Below are positions 17,337 through 25,844 of a stretch of DNA of 64,000 nt, one piece after another (position 1 is the stretch's first letter; each line of letters starts with the position of its first letter). The stretch lies in contig NZ_LT629766.1 of NCBI RefSeq assembly GCF_900105315.1, positions 1,364,001-1,428,000 on the forward strand, given 5' to 3'. Under the pieces are notes generated by a model. It searched no databases. It worked only from the letters and a program-made list of their open reading frames with translations, and had not been told where the DNA came from. Position numbers and translations under genes: made by a program. This DNA comes from Brevibacterium siliguriense. Its GTDB lineage: Bacteria > Actinomycetota > Actinomycetes > Actinomycetales > Brevibacteriaceae.

Positions 17337-17808
17337 GAAAGGTCTTCCTCTGTCTCTGAGGCCGTCCTCATCGTGAATCTCACGCAACCGGGTCGTCCCG
17401 GTCGGTTCCTTCCGCTTTCAGGTTATCCAGGGGTGCCTGACTCGGCAAATCCGGTGGTCTGGGGCACCGGATGGGTTCGTGTGACCCGACGTTGACTGGA
17501 GGCGCTCGCCGGAGCGCAGGCGAAGCCGACCACCCAGCCTGTTGTGGTACATGTTCTTCTGGAATGCCCACTTTCCCCAGTGAGCACTTCAGAGAGAGGT
17601 GTACCAATTCGCTGGATCGTGATGCCGCATCGACTGCAGAGTGCTCCAAAAGGGGTGAATGGGGTGCGACTCACGGCCCGGGCGACAGTGCCAGTCTGCG
17701 CGGAGGAGCGTTCCTCAGAACCCGTAGGCGGCGTCGCGCTCCTCCCGGCTCGAGGCCAAGGTGCGGGTGAAGGCGGGCGGCGAAGGCCGTTGTGGCTCAA
17801 ACTGAGCT
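17337..17808. other. Non-coding stretch with a 77-base copy of the FMN reductase 3' end
   Basis: About 470 bases between the ChaA-type gene and the DUF1453 gene with no convincing gene. The right part (17694-17770) is a near-exact copy of 19155-19231. The rest (17337-17693) shows no recognisable gene or repeat. Confidence 0.6.
17694..17770. repeat. Direct repeat copy A (77 bases, matches 19155-19231)
   Basis: Differs from copy B at only three positions. Copy B lies at the 3' end of the FMN reductase gene, and this copy encodes the same C-terminal peptide on the minus strand (RTLASSREERDAAYGF against RTLASIREERDAAYGF), so it is a duplicated gene tail rather than an independent element. Confidence 0.85.
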
Positions 17809-18342
17809 TCACCTCCGTCGCGCGCGGTCGACGAGGTCAGCCAGCGCTGACGTATCCGAGCTGTTGTGCATTGCGTCGCGATTGCTGAATGGGATGCCCG
17901 ATTGCAGGCCTCTCCCACCGCAGGTGATCGCCTCGCCGAGCAGGCTCAATCCGATGCTCAGTGTCATGGGGCGAACGGCTTCCTCGGCGCCGATGAGCTG
18001 AGCACCGAAGTGCAGGCCCAAGCCGGCCAGCAGGCTGAAAGCCCAGATGATCATCGTCTTCACGGTGTACTTCTGGTGGAGAGTGCCGCCTCGTTCGAAG
18101 AGGACAGTGGAAGCTCCGCGCAGCATTCCGAAGCTGACCCCGACCACCACCGAGGCGGTCAGGAAGGTGATGTTCGCCGGTGTCCAGTGATGGAACCCCC
18201 ATAGTTCCTTGGCGGCCAGTCCCAGCAGGATCAGCGGTGGAACTGCGAGATCTTTGGCGTCGACGGGCTCTCCGAGGAAACGCCGAACGATGACGACGAC
18301 GATGACGACTATGGCTCCGAGGGCGAGGAGAAGGGGTGGCAT
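17809..18342 (-). CDS. DUF1453/CcdC-like membrane protein
   Basis: 177 residues with about five transmembrane helices, a short charged loop after the first helix (RRFLGEPVDAKDL) and a polar C-terminus. The pattern fits the DUF1453 family; function is not established. It is divergent from the TetR gene with an 79-base intergenic region holding a palindrome, so it is the likely target of that regulator. The 77-base repeat lies directly beyond its stop codon. Confidence 0.65.
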   Translation of the reverse strand: MPPLLLALGAIVVIVVVIVRRFLGEPVDAKDLAVPPLILLGLAAKELWGFHHWTPANITFLTASVVVGVSFGMLRGASTVLFERGGTLHQKYTVKTMIIWAFSLLAGLGLHFGAQLIGAEEAVRPMTLSIGLSLLGEAITCGGRGLQSGIPFSNRDAMHNSSDTSALADLVDRARRR

Positions 18343-18374
18343 GGTGGGTCTCCTTCGACGTTGTGGCAGGTGTG

Positions 18375-18400
18375 TGCTAAAACGATAACACGATCTAGCA
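18375..18400. promoter_or_regulatory. Candidate TetR operator between DUF1453 and TetR genes
   Basis: TGCTA and TAGCA form inverted arms 16 bases apart in an AT-rich intergenic region otherwise unlike its surroundings; a TATGCTATAAA box follows at 18404-18415, a few bases before the TetR start. Candidate shared promoter and operator only. Confidence 0.4.
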
Positions 18401-18421
18401 GGGATATGCTATAAAAGATCT

Positions 18422-19048
18422 ATGCCGAAATTCGTCGATCCTGTTCAGCGCCGTGAGCTCATTGCCGATGGACTCTTCGCCATCGTCCTCAGGCAGGGGT
18501 TGGGAAAGGTCTCGTTGCGTACGATCGCTGACGAGACCGGCTTGGCCATCGGCTCGATCCGCCACTACTTCTCCGGCGCCGACGGGATCGTCCGTTTCGC
18601 GCTCGAAACCCTCGTCGAGCGAGTCGGAGAGCGACTCGAGGCGCGACTGGCCGACATGCTTCCCAGACTCGACGCCGGGAGCATCGATCACGGTGAAGCC
18701 AAAGAGCTGACGGTCGACTTCCTCTCCGAGCTGCTGCCGCTGGATGAGACCCGGCACCGAGAATCAGTGGTGTGGCTGGCCTTCGAGGAAGAAGCGCGAA
18801 CGACACCGGAACTTGCTGATGTCTTCGAGACTGCCGTGCGCGGCACCCGTGTTCTCATGGCTCGAGTCGTCGAGAGCATGATTGGCCGCGGAGTCCTGCG
18901 CGCCGGCCTCGACGTTCAATCCGAGGCCGAAACGCTCGCTGCTCTCATCGACGGGTTGACCCTGCGCTCGGCGCTTCACCCGGGAGTTCTCACTCCTGAG
19001 CGTGCGCGAGACCTGCTCGCCGCGCACCTCGACGGTCTGCGGGCCTGA
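18422..19048 (+). CDS. TetR-family transcriptional regulator
   Basis: 208 residues. Residues about 8-55 form the TetR helix-turn-helix (KVSLRTIADETGLAIGSIRHYF is the signature), followed by an alpha-helical ligand domain with the BetI-like C-terminal pattern ending in ARDLLAAHLDGL. The ATG at 18422 has no clear ribosome binding site, and a -10-like box lies immediately upstream, so the message may be leaderless. It is divergent from the DUF1453 gene and convergent with the FMN reductase gene. Confidence 0.88.
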   Translation: MPKFVDPVQRRELIADGLFAIVLRQGLGKVSLRTIADETGLAIGSIRHYFSGADGIVRFALETLVERVGERLEARLADMLPRLDAGSIDHGEAKELTVDFLSELLPLDETRHRESVVWLAFEEEARTTPELADVFETAVRGTRVLMARVVESMIGRGVLRAGLDVQSEAETLAALIDGLTLRSALHPGVLTPERARDLLAAHLDGLRA

Positions 19049-19093
19049 GCTTCGACGCCTCAATTGTCTTTCGGAGGCATCTGACGATGCAGT

Positions 19094-19149
19094 AAGTGGG
19101 TCCAGATTGCCGATATCGGCCGTGAGAATTCGGCAATCTGAACCCACTT
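19094..19149. terminator. Long inverted repeat between convergent genes
   Basis: AAGTGGGTCCAGATTGCCGA (19094-19113) pairs with TCGGCAATCTGAACCCACTT (19130-19149), 20-base arms with one mismatch and a 16-base loop. It lies between the convergent TetR and FMN reductase genes, so a bidirectional terminator is the simplest reading. No T run follows. Confidence 0.6.
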
Positions 19150-19154
19150 GACTC

Positions 19155-19231
19155 GTCTGCGCGGAGGAGCGTTTCTCAGAACCCGTAGGCGGCGTCGCGC
19201 TCCTCCCGGATCGAGGCCAGGGTGCGGGTGA
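19155..19231. repeat. Direct repeat copy B (77 bases), overlapping the FMN reductase 3' end
   Basis: Matches 17694-17770 with three differences. It covers the last 18 codons of the FMN reductase gene and about 20 bases beyond its stop. Confidence 0.85.
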
Positions 19232-19742
19232 GTACGATCGTGTCTTCGACGAGGCGGTCGAGTCGCTGCAGGACGTCGTGACTGACGATCTCGCCGCGAT
19301 GAAGGTCGCTCTCCTCGACGAACACATACGGCTGGACGACCTGCGCCTTCATGTAGCTCAGTATCGGCAGCAGGTGCTGGGCCGCAATGAGGTAGTGCTT
19401 CGACGAACCGGCGGTGGCGATGACGCCGACGACCTTGTCGAGGAATGCGCTGACCGGCAGCAGGTCGAAGACGTTCTTCAGTGCCGCCGGGATCGAGGCC
19501 TGGAAGATCGGGGTGCCGATGATGATCGCATCGGCGTCCATGAGTTCCCTGGCCACCCGGCCGGTGTCGCCGGTGTACTCGGTGTAGTTCCGGCCGTCGG
19601 CGAAGATCATGTCCGCCTCGGCGAGATCGATGACGTGGAGCTCGATGCTGGAGTCATAGGCGGCGACCGTCTTAGCGAGGTGATCGATCACGGTCCGGGT
19701 CTTCGTTCCGACATTCGAACCGGACAGCAGGACCATCTTCAT
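19176..19742 (-). CDS. NADPH-dependent FMN reductase (SsuE-like)
   Basis: 188 residues of the flavodoxin-like NADPH-dependent FMN reductase family. The N-terminus LLSGSNVGTKTRTVIDHL is the phosphate-binding loop, and IIIGTPIFQASIPAALKNVFDLLP contains the flavin-contacting motif. It supplies reduced FMN, most simply to the flavin-dependent oxidoreductase encoded immediately upstream, with which it overlaps by four bases. The 3' end is duplicated at 17694-17770. Confidence 0.9.
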   Translation of the reverse strand: MKMVLLSGSNVGTKTRTVIDHLAKTVAAYDSSIELHVIDLAEADMIFADGRNYTEYTGDTGRVARELMDADAIIIGTPIFQASIPAALKNVFDLLPVSAFLDKVVGVIATAGSSKHYLIAAQHLLPILSYMKAQVVQPYVFVEESDLHRGEIVSHDVLQRLDRLVEDTIVLTRTLASIREERDAAYGF

Positions 19743-20986
19743 GACAGGGTCTCCTCGGCGGAATCGGAAGCGGGATCGGAGTCGAATGCAGAACCGGTGG
19801 ATTCGGAGGCAGACTCTTCGGGAGCTGCAGCGGTGTACTTCTTCACGGTCGGCAGGACCTCAGTGCCGATGATCTCGATCTGCTTCATCACGTCGGCATA
19901 GGCCATTCCGCCGAAGTCGACCTGGGCGAGGTAGCGCTGATGGCCGAAGACCTCATGCTGGTGAAGGATCTTCTCGACGATCTGCTGCGGGCTGCCGATG
20001 TTCGCGATGCTCGCCGGGTGGACGCTCTGCGCGAAATGCTGCTTGGGCATGCCCTGCCCGTTCGTGCGCTTCATCCCCTCGTTGATATGCGGATAGATGC
20101 CAGCCAGCGCCTCCTGCGAGGTCTCTGCAGCGTGGAAGAAACCGGCCGTGGCGATCGGCAGGGTAGCTGGGTCGAATCCGGCATGAGCAGCCGCGCGACG
20201 ATAGGCGTCGACGGTTCCTTTGAACACCGAGGTGGTCCCGCCGAGGTGGGCCATGACCATGGGTACTCCCGCCAGTCCGGCCTTCACCGCGCTCGCCGGT
20301 GCTCCGCCGACGGCGCGCCAGATGCGCAGCGCCCGCCCGGTGGGGCGAGGGAGGACCTCGGCTTGGTTGAGTGGAGCCCGGAACTGACCCGACCACGTCA
20401 CCTGCTTCTCGCGATTGATTGTGAGCAGCAGATCGAGCTTCTCCTCGTACAGCTCTTCGTAGTCGCGCAGGTCGTAGCCGAGGAGTTCGAACAGGCCGAC
20501 CCGGGAAGCGCGGCCGGCGACGAGTTCGGCGCGACCGCTCGAGATCAGATCGATGGTCGCGAAGTTCTCGAACACCCTGACCGGATCCGAGGTCGACAGG
20601 ATCGTCGAAGAGCTGCCGATGCGGATCTTATCGGTGGCCTGAGCGATGGCGCCGAGGACGACGGCGTGGGCCTGCGAGGCGAAGAATTCCTGATGACTCT
20701 CGCCGAGGCTGAAGAAGTCGAGCCCGGCTGCCTCCGCCGCCTGGGCGTACCCGATGAATTCGTGGATGCGCTGACCGGCGTCGACGCGTGAGCCGTCGTG
20801 TGGGTCGGGCAGATGGTCGCCGAGGCTGTAGATGCCGAACTGCAGGCCCTGACCACGGTCGAAGCCGAACTCGTGCATGAAATTCGGCTGCTGTGACCGC
20901 CCCGAGCTCGGTGTTGCGGAGGGTGGGGTGTCGGATGCGTCGGGGGACTGTGACGGGGTGGTGTCCACCCGCGCGGACTCGCTCAA
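19739..20986 (-). CDS. LLM-class flavin-dependent oxidoreductase
   Basis: About 415 residues of the luciferase-like monooxygenase superfamily. The TIM-barrel core starts near residue 45 (FGIYSLGD), and FFSLGESHQEFFASQ, IRIGSSSTILSTSDPVRVFENFATIDLISSGR and GLFELLGYDL are standard positions of the family. The preferred start is TTG at 20986 with AGGAG five bases upstream. The first 35 and last 25 residues are low-complexity tails. It uses FMNH2 from the coupled reductase and O2. Substrate unknown; gene order suggests co-regulation with the MarR and GntR proteins upstream. Confidence 0.87.
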   Translation of the reverse strand: MSESARVDTTPSQSPDASDTPPSATPSSGRSQQPNFMHEFGFDRGQGLQFGIYSLGDHLPDPHDGSRVDAGQRIHEFIGYAQAAEAAGLDFFSLGESHQEFFASQAHAVVLGAIAQATDKIRIGSSSTILSTSDPVRVFENFATIDLISSGRAELVAGRASRVGLFELLGYDLRDYEELYEEKLDLLLTINREKQVTWSGQFRAPLNQAEVLPRPTGRALRIWRAVGGAPASAVKAGLAGVPMVMAHLGGTTSVFKGTVDAYRRAAAHAGFDPATLPIATAGFFHAAETSQEALAGIYPHINEGMKRTNGQGMPKQHFAQSVHPASIANIGSPQQIVEKILHQHEVFGHQRYLAQVDFGGMAYADVMKQIEIIGTEVLPTVKKYTAAAPEESASESTGSAFDSDPASDSAEETLS

Positions 20987-21045
20987 AGTGTCTCCTCGTG
21001 ACGGCGAAAATGTCATTTGCCATGTCAACTGAGAAGTCGGCGCGG

Positions 21046-21492
21046 TTATTCCCGACTGCTCCCGCCGCGCTTCCGGCTGGTGTCGTAGATCTTCTTCATG
21101 AGAGCGTGCAGCTGAATCTTCTCGTCCTCACTCAAGGAATCGTCGAACAGCGATGACTGCTGTTGAAGCTGCGAGGGATACGCACGTTCGAGAAGTTCAC
21201 GGCCCATGTCGGTCAGCGAGATGTGTTTGGTCTTCCAGTCCTGTTCGCGGGAGATCAGCCCCTCGGCCTCGAGCCGGGCGAGCATGCGGGAGATGCCTCC
21301 GCTGCTGACGGTCAGGCCCTCGGCGAGTTCGGACTGTGTGATGGGTGCGTAGTTGCGGATATGGGCGAGGGCCTCGAATTGGGCGACAGTGAGTCCGAAC
21401 TGGCGCAGGTGCTCATTGGAGAGCCGGTTGCTGTTCTGGACGAAGCGGGCCATGCGCAGCCAGATGAGCGTGCTCAGATTGAGGTCCTCCAT
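21046..21492 (-). CDS. MarR-family transcriptional regulator
   Basis: 148 residues. The winged helix-turn-helix is visible in ITQSELAEGLTVSSGGISRMLARLEAEGLI, with a dimerisation helix at each end. ATG at 21492 lies 13 bases after the GntR stop, so the two regulators are probably co-transcribed. MarR proteins of this kind usually sense aromatic ligands, which suits the aromatic-degradation genes on both sides. A perfect palindrome at 22328-22347 is a plausible binding site. Confidence 0.88.
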   Translation of the reverse strand: MEDLNLSTLIWLRMARFVQNSNRLSNEHLRQFGLTVAQFEALAHIRNYAPITQSELAEGLTVSSGGISRMLARLEAEGLISREQDWKTKHISLTDMGRELLERAYPSQLQQQSSLFDDSLSEDEKIQLHALMKKIYDTSRKRGGSSRE

Positions 21493-21505
21493 CGTGGCTC
21501 CCTCT

Positions 21506-22201
21506 TCAGGTCCCCGAATGGAGTTGCATGAGTTCGGCTGCCCGGCCCGAATCCCTTTCCTCGATTGCCGCGACGATGTCGACATGCAGTTGGAGGCGCT
21601 CGCAGATGTATTCGTCGAGCGGCTTTTCCGCGCTCGGCAGCACGTTGACCGTGTGCTCATCGATGATCGCCATGAGGTTGAGGTAGATCGACCGCAGGAT
21701 CTGATTCGGCGTGATCTCGGCGATTCGCCTGTGCAGCGACCAGTTCGACTCGAGGAACCTTTTGGCGTCGTTGTCATCGACGGCTGACCTCATGGATGCG
21801 ATCATCGACCACAGGTCCTTGACGTCTGCCAGGCCTCCATGCTCGACCGCGTCGGCGACGAGCAGCGGCTCGAGTCCGTCGCGTACTCTCATGGCATCGT
21901 CGACCGAGGTTGTCGCCTGGTCGAGAGCAAGCAGCGAGTTGCCCAGGCGCGCCATCGGCGTCGGTGCGGCTGCGAAGAGCCCACCGCCCGGCCCTGGCCG
22001 CAGTGTGATGACCCCGCGATGTTGGAGGAGTCGAAGTGCTTCGTTGAAAGTCCCTTTTGAGACGCCGCACTCGGCTTGGAGGTCGCCCTTCGTGCCGAGG
22101 CGCTGCCCTGGTTCGAGGTTCGCCGCGCGTTCTGAGAGGACGTTGACCGCCACGTCGATACGCGAGGACGAGTGCATCGAGGGGTGAGCTCCGTCTGTCA
22201 T
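21506..22201 (-). CDS. GntR-family (FCD domain) transcriptional regulator
   Basis: 231 residues. The HTH (LGTKGDLQAECGVSKGTFNEALRLLQHRGVITLRPGPGGGLF) is the GntR type, followed by an FCD ligand domain with the metal-binding pattern around SNWSLHRRIAEITPN. It is divergent from the VOC-FAH-hydroxylase operon at 22408 and is the more likely of the two regulators to control it. Confidence 0.87.
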   Translation of the reverse strand: MTDGAHPSMHSSSRIDVAVNVLSERAANLEPGQRLGTKGDLQAECGVSKGTFNEALRLLQHRGVITLRPGPGGGLFAAAPTPMARLGNSLLALDQATTSVDDAMRVRDGLEPLLVADAVEHGGLADVKDLWSMIASMRSAVDDNDAKRFLESNWSLHRRIAEITPNQILRSIYLNLMAIIDEHTVNVLPSAEKPLDEYICERLQLHVDIVAAIEERDSGRAAELMQLHSGT

Positions 22202-22327
22202 CGTCTCACCATCCTCTCACTGTTCGTCGAAGTGATCACGAGCCGCTTCGGTGCTGGTTGTCGTCATCATAATGAGATTACCCGACCCCTTGACACGCCC
22301 GTGCAGGACAATGCATTCTAGAACTCG

Positions 22328-22347
22328 TAATTGAGCATGATCAATTA
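22328..22347. promoter_or_regulatory. Palindromic operator in the divergent promoter region
   Basis: TAATTGA-GCATGA-TCAATTA, perfect 7-base arms, in an AT-rich patch between the GntR gene and the VOC gene. A TTGACA -35-like hexamer lies upstream at about 22292. Binding by the neighbouring MarR or GntR protein is inferred. Confidence 0.5.
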
Positions 22348-22407
22348 TTCTTAATTATAGCTTCGGCTCAAGGCCGATGCCGACACCGATCGTCAAAGGA
22401 GACTACA

Positions 22408-23019
22408 TTGGCCCCGAAGAACCGTGAGAGCAAGCGTCCGATCAATGTTCCGCTGTTCCACCACACCACGTTCACCACACGCAAGCTCGATGAGATGGTC
22501 GACTGGTATGAGAAGGTCGCAGGCCTGACCCCAGTCCATTGGGCCGAGGGCGCTGCCTGGCTGACCAATGACGAGGCCAACCATCGCATCGCCCTCCTCG
22601 CCCTGCCCGGTCTCAAGGAACCTGAGGACAAGGGCCACACGATCGGCCTGCACCACACAGCCTTCGAATACGCGAGCTTCGAGCAGTGGATCCACAACTA
22701 CGAGCGCCTGCGCGATCTCGGCATCGTCCCCTTCATGTGCCTCGATCACGGCATGACCGTGTCGATGTACTACCAGGACCCTGAGGGCAACGGAGTCGAG
22801 ATCCAGTACGACACGTTCGGTGCGTGGGAGAAGTCGAAGGAATGGATGTACTTCTCCGCGGAGTTCGCCGCCGACCAGATCGGAGAGTTCTTCGATCCCG
22901 AGTACTTCTCTCGTGATCACGCCGCCGGACTCACCCCAGAACAGATGCACGAGAATGCTCGCGCCGGCAAATACCGTCCGGAGGTCACCCCCGAGGTGTA
23001 TCTGCCCGAGGCCTACTGA
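22408..23019 (+). CDS. VOC-family protein, extradiol dioxygenase-like
   Basis: 203 residues with two beta-alpha-beta-beta-beta modules of the vicinal-oxygen-chelate fold. Candidate metal ligands are the early histidine pair in LFHHTTF, the central HHTAFEY and the glutamate in GNGVEIQY, the arrangement used by type I extradiol dioxygenases. TTG at 22408 follows GGAG six bases upstream. Together with the downstream FAH hydrolase and flavin hydroxylase it fits a meta-cleavage route: hydroxylation to a catechol or hydroquinone, ring opening, then hydrolysis. A role as a non-dioxygenase VOC enzyme is possible. Confidence 0.82.
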   Translation: MAPKNRESKRPINVPLFHHTTFTTRKLDEMVDWYEKVAGLTPVHWAEGAAWLTNDEANHRIALLALPGLKEPEDKGHTIGLHHTAFEYASFEQWIHNYERLRDLGIVPFMCLDHGMTVSMYYQDPEGNGVEIQYDTFGAWEKSKEWMYFSAEFAADQIGEFFDPEYFSRDHAAGLTPEQMHENARAGKYRPEVTPEVYLPEAY

Positions 23020-23089
23020 CCCGATCCTCACCGAGGCGGCCCTGCCGCCGATTCTGTGCACACTCTGCTGTGCGGAAAGCGAAGTACTC

Positions 23090-23959
23090 ATGCGTCTAGC
23101 CAATGTCAACGGTCGAGCCACACTCATCTCGTCGGACAGTACTCTCGACGATGCCAAGGGCATCGACGTCGAGAAGGCCTCCGAAGGTCGCTTCGGCCCC
23201 GAGGTCGCCCTCCTCTATGACGACTGGTCGGCCTTCGCCGGCTGGGCCGAGAGCTTCGACGTCGACGGCGGTGACCTCACTGCCATCGCCTCGACCGACC
23301 TCGGAAGCCCCACGCCGTGCCCGCGCCAGATCCTCGCGGCGGGCCTCAACTATGCTGAGCATGCGGCCGAGTCCGGGTTCGAACGCCCCGATGAACTGCC
23401 CCCGATCTTTACGAAGTTCGTCTCCAGTGTGAGCGGGCCTCACACCACGGTGACCCTGCCTCCGGGCGGGCGCACGGACTGGGAAGTCGAACTCGGCGTC
23501 GTCATCGGCTCCGAGATCCACAATGTGAGCGAAGATGAGGCGATGGCAGCCATCGCGGGCATCACGATCACCCAGGACATCTCCGAACGTGTGGTGCAGC
23601 TGCGCGGCCCCGCCCCGCAGTTTTCGCTCGGCAAGTCCTTCCCCGGTTTCCTTCCCGTCGGCCCCTGGCTGACCACCGGTGCTGACGTCGGCGACCCGAA
23701 CGATCTGGAGATCAGCTGCGACATCGACGGCGAGACCATGCAGTCCTCGACGACGAAGTCCCTCATCTTCCCGGTCGGTGCCCTCATCGCCGGACTCGCC
23801 GAGGTCATCACCCTCTATCCGGGTGATCTCATCCTCACCGGCACCCCTGACGGTGTCGGACTCGGCCGGGATCCCCAGCGCTGGATCCAGGACGGCGAAG
23901 TGCTGCGCTCACGCATCGGCCACCTCGGCGAACTCCGCCAGACGTTCACAGCGAGCTGA
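23090..23959 (+). CDS. Fumarylacetoacetate hydrolase (FAH) family protein
   Basis: 289 residues. The C-terminal FAH domain starts around residue 75 (ILAAGLNYAEHAAE) and includes DWEVELGVVIG, ITQDISERVVQ and the C-terminal LILTGTPDGVGLG, all diagnostic of the family; the acidic residues that bind the catalytic metal lie in the first of these. It probably hydrolyses the acylpyruvate formed after ring cleavage. ATG at 23090 has GGAAAG upstream. It sits between the ring-cleavage protein and the hydroxylase. Confidence 0.88.
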   Translation: MRLANVNGRATLISSDSTLDDAKGIDVEKASEGRFGPEVALLYDDWSAFAGWAESFDVDGGDLTAIASTDLGSPTPCPRQILAAGLNYAEHAAESGFERPDELPPIFTKFVSSVSGPHTTVTLPPGGRTDWEVELGVVIGSEIHNVSEDEAMAAIAGITITQDISERVVQLRGPAPQFSLGKSFPGFLPVGPWLTTGADVGDPNDLEISCDIDGETMQSSTTKSLIFPVGALIAGLAEVITLYPGDLILTGTPDGVGLGRDPQRWIQDGEVLRSRIGHLGELRQTFTAS

Positions 23960-24010
23960 AGCTCGGATCCGCCCCCATCATCCACATTCTCGTCCGAAGG
24001 AGAACGAGGA

Positions 24011-25810
24011 ATGACTTACCCTGCACCCGACACCCCCATCCGCACCGACGTCCTCGTCGTCGGAGCTGGCCCGGCCGGACTCACCCTCTCGACAATCCTC
24101 GCCCGTGACGAGGTCGACGCAATCACCATCACCCGCTATTCGGGCACGGCGAATTCCCCGCGTGCCCACATAACGAACCAGCGGACGATGGAGGTCTTCC
24201 GCGACCTCGGACTCGAAGAAGCCGTCACCGAGGTGGCCACTCCCAATGAGTACATGCGCAACAATGTGTGGGCCACGAGTTTCGCCGGCCAGGAGATTGC
24301 GCGCCTCGAGACCTGGGGCACCGGCTGCGAACGCTCCGGCGACTACGAACTCGCCAGCCCCAGTCGGATGTGCAATATCCCGCAGCACATCCTCGAACCG
24401 GTCATTCTCCAGGGCGCCCAGGACAATGGCGCCGATATCCGCTTCTCCACGGAGCTCATTTCCGCGGTGGAACGCAGTGACGGGGTGCATGCGACCGTCC
24501 GCGACCGTGACTCCGGCGAGGAGTCAACCATCATCGCCCGCTACATCGTCGGAGCCGACGGCGGCCGGTCGACCGTGGCCGAGGAGTTCGGCTTCACCTT
24601 CACCGGAGAGTCCGGACTCGGAGCGGCACTGAACATCTGGCTCGAGGCCGACCTGACGCAATACTGCGACTACCGGCCTGGGACTCTCTATTGGATGGCT
24701 CAGCCGGGCAACGACTACTGGGTGGGCTCGGGCACATGGATCTGCGTGAAGCCGTACACCGAATGGGTGCTGCTGTGCATGTACGACCCCAACGAGGGCG
24801 AACCCGATATCAGCACCGAGGCGCTGATCGAGCGGGCAAGGTTGACGATCGGCGATCCCGACGTCGACATCACTATCAAGCAGGTGTCGAAATGGCAGAT
24901 CAACCATGTCGTCGCCGACGACTATCGCCGTGGCCGCGCCTTCCTCGCTGGTGATGCCGCGCACCGCCATCCGCCCGCCAACGGGCTCGGCACGAACACC
25001 TCGGTCCAGGACGCGTTCAACCTCGGATGGAAACTCTCCGCAGTTCTCCGCGGAGAGGCCGACGACGCTCTGCTCGACACATATAGCCAGGAACGCCAGC
25101 CCGTCGGCAGACGGGTCGTCGACCGGGCGATGAAGAGCGTCGAAGACATGGGTCCGATCTCTCGTGCGCTGGGATTCGAACCCGGGCAGAGCGCCGAGGA
25201 CGGCTGGGCCAGCCTCAACGCGCTCAATGCCGATCCGAAGCGCCGCCAAGAGCTCATCGAGGCCGTCGAACTGCAGCACTTCCAGTTCAATGCACTCGGC
25301 ATCGAGCTCGGCCAGAAGTACGCATCGGACGGCATCGTCGGTGCCGGTGCTGATACAGGTGGGGTCGGTTCGGACCCCGGCGCCGAGGCGGGCATCCGTT
25401 CCGGCGACCCCGATCTCGACTATGTCCCGAGCACACAGGCCGGTTCACTGCTGCCGCACGCCTGGGTCGACCACGAGCGACACAGGTTGTCGACACTCGA
25501 CCTCGTCGGCGACGGCGAGTGGACGCTGCTGACCGGCCACGACGATGCCGGATGGGCCGAGGCCGCGGCCGAGGGCAGCCGGGTCACCGGCCGTGAGATC
25601 CGCGTGGCGCAGGTGTCCATGGGCGGGGAATTCAATGATGTCCTCCACCGATGGGTCTCACTCATCGACACTGCCGATTCCGGAGCGCTGCTCGTGCGGC
25701 CTGACCGCGTCATCGTCTGGAACTGCCATGAGCGTCCCGCCGACCCGGCCGCAGCGCTCGTGGAAGCTTTGAATGTCGGGCTGGGGCGGAAGCCGACCGC
25801 AGCAGTCTGA
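24011..25810 (+). CDS. FAD-dependent aromatic hydroxylase (PheA/TfdB family)
   Basis: 599 residues. N-terminal Rossmann fold GAGPAG at 18-23, the dual-function DG motif near 180 (GADGGRSTVAEEFG), and the FAD-ribityl GD motif (FLAGDAAHRHPPANGLGTNT) are present. The C-terminal thioredoxin-like domain of phenol hydroxylases follows from about residue 500. A Gly-rich insertion interrupts the region around residue 440. It inserts hydroxyl groups into a phenolic substrate using NAD(P)H and O2. ATG at 24011 follows GGAG. It is closely related to the hydroxylase at 31312-33159 but in a different pathway context. Confidence 0.9.
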   Translation: MTYPAPDTPIRTDVLVVGAGPAGLTLSTILARDEVDAITITRYSGTANSPRAHITNQRTMEVFRDLGLEEAVTEVATPNEYMRNNVWATSFAGQEIARLETWGTGCERSGDYELASPSRMCNIPQHILEPVILQGAQDNGADIRFSTELISAVERSDGVHATVRDRDSGEESTIIARYIVGADGGRSTVAEEFGFTFTGESGLGAALNIWLEADLTQYCDYRPGTLYWMAQPGNDYWVGSGTWICVKPYTEWVLLCMYDPNEGEPDISTEALIERARLTIGDPDVDITIKQVSKWQINHVVADDYRRGRAFLAGDAAHRHPPANGLGTNTSVQDAFNLGWKLSAVLRGEADDALLDTYSQERQPVGRRVVDRAMKSVEDMGPISRALGFEPGQSAEDGWASLNALNADPKRRQELIEAVELQHFQFNALGIELGQKYASDGIVGAGADTGGVGSDPGAEAGIRSGDPDLDYVPSTQAGSLLPHAWVDHERHRLSTLDLVGDGEWTLLTGHDDAGWAEAAAEGSRVTGREIRVAQVSMGGEFNDVLHRWVSLIDTADSGALLVRPDRVIVWNCHERPADPAAALVEALNVGLGRKPTAAV

Positions 25811-25844
25811 GACTGACCACCAATAGAAAGGACCACCGAACTCT

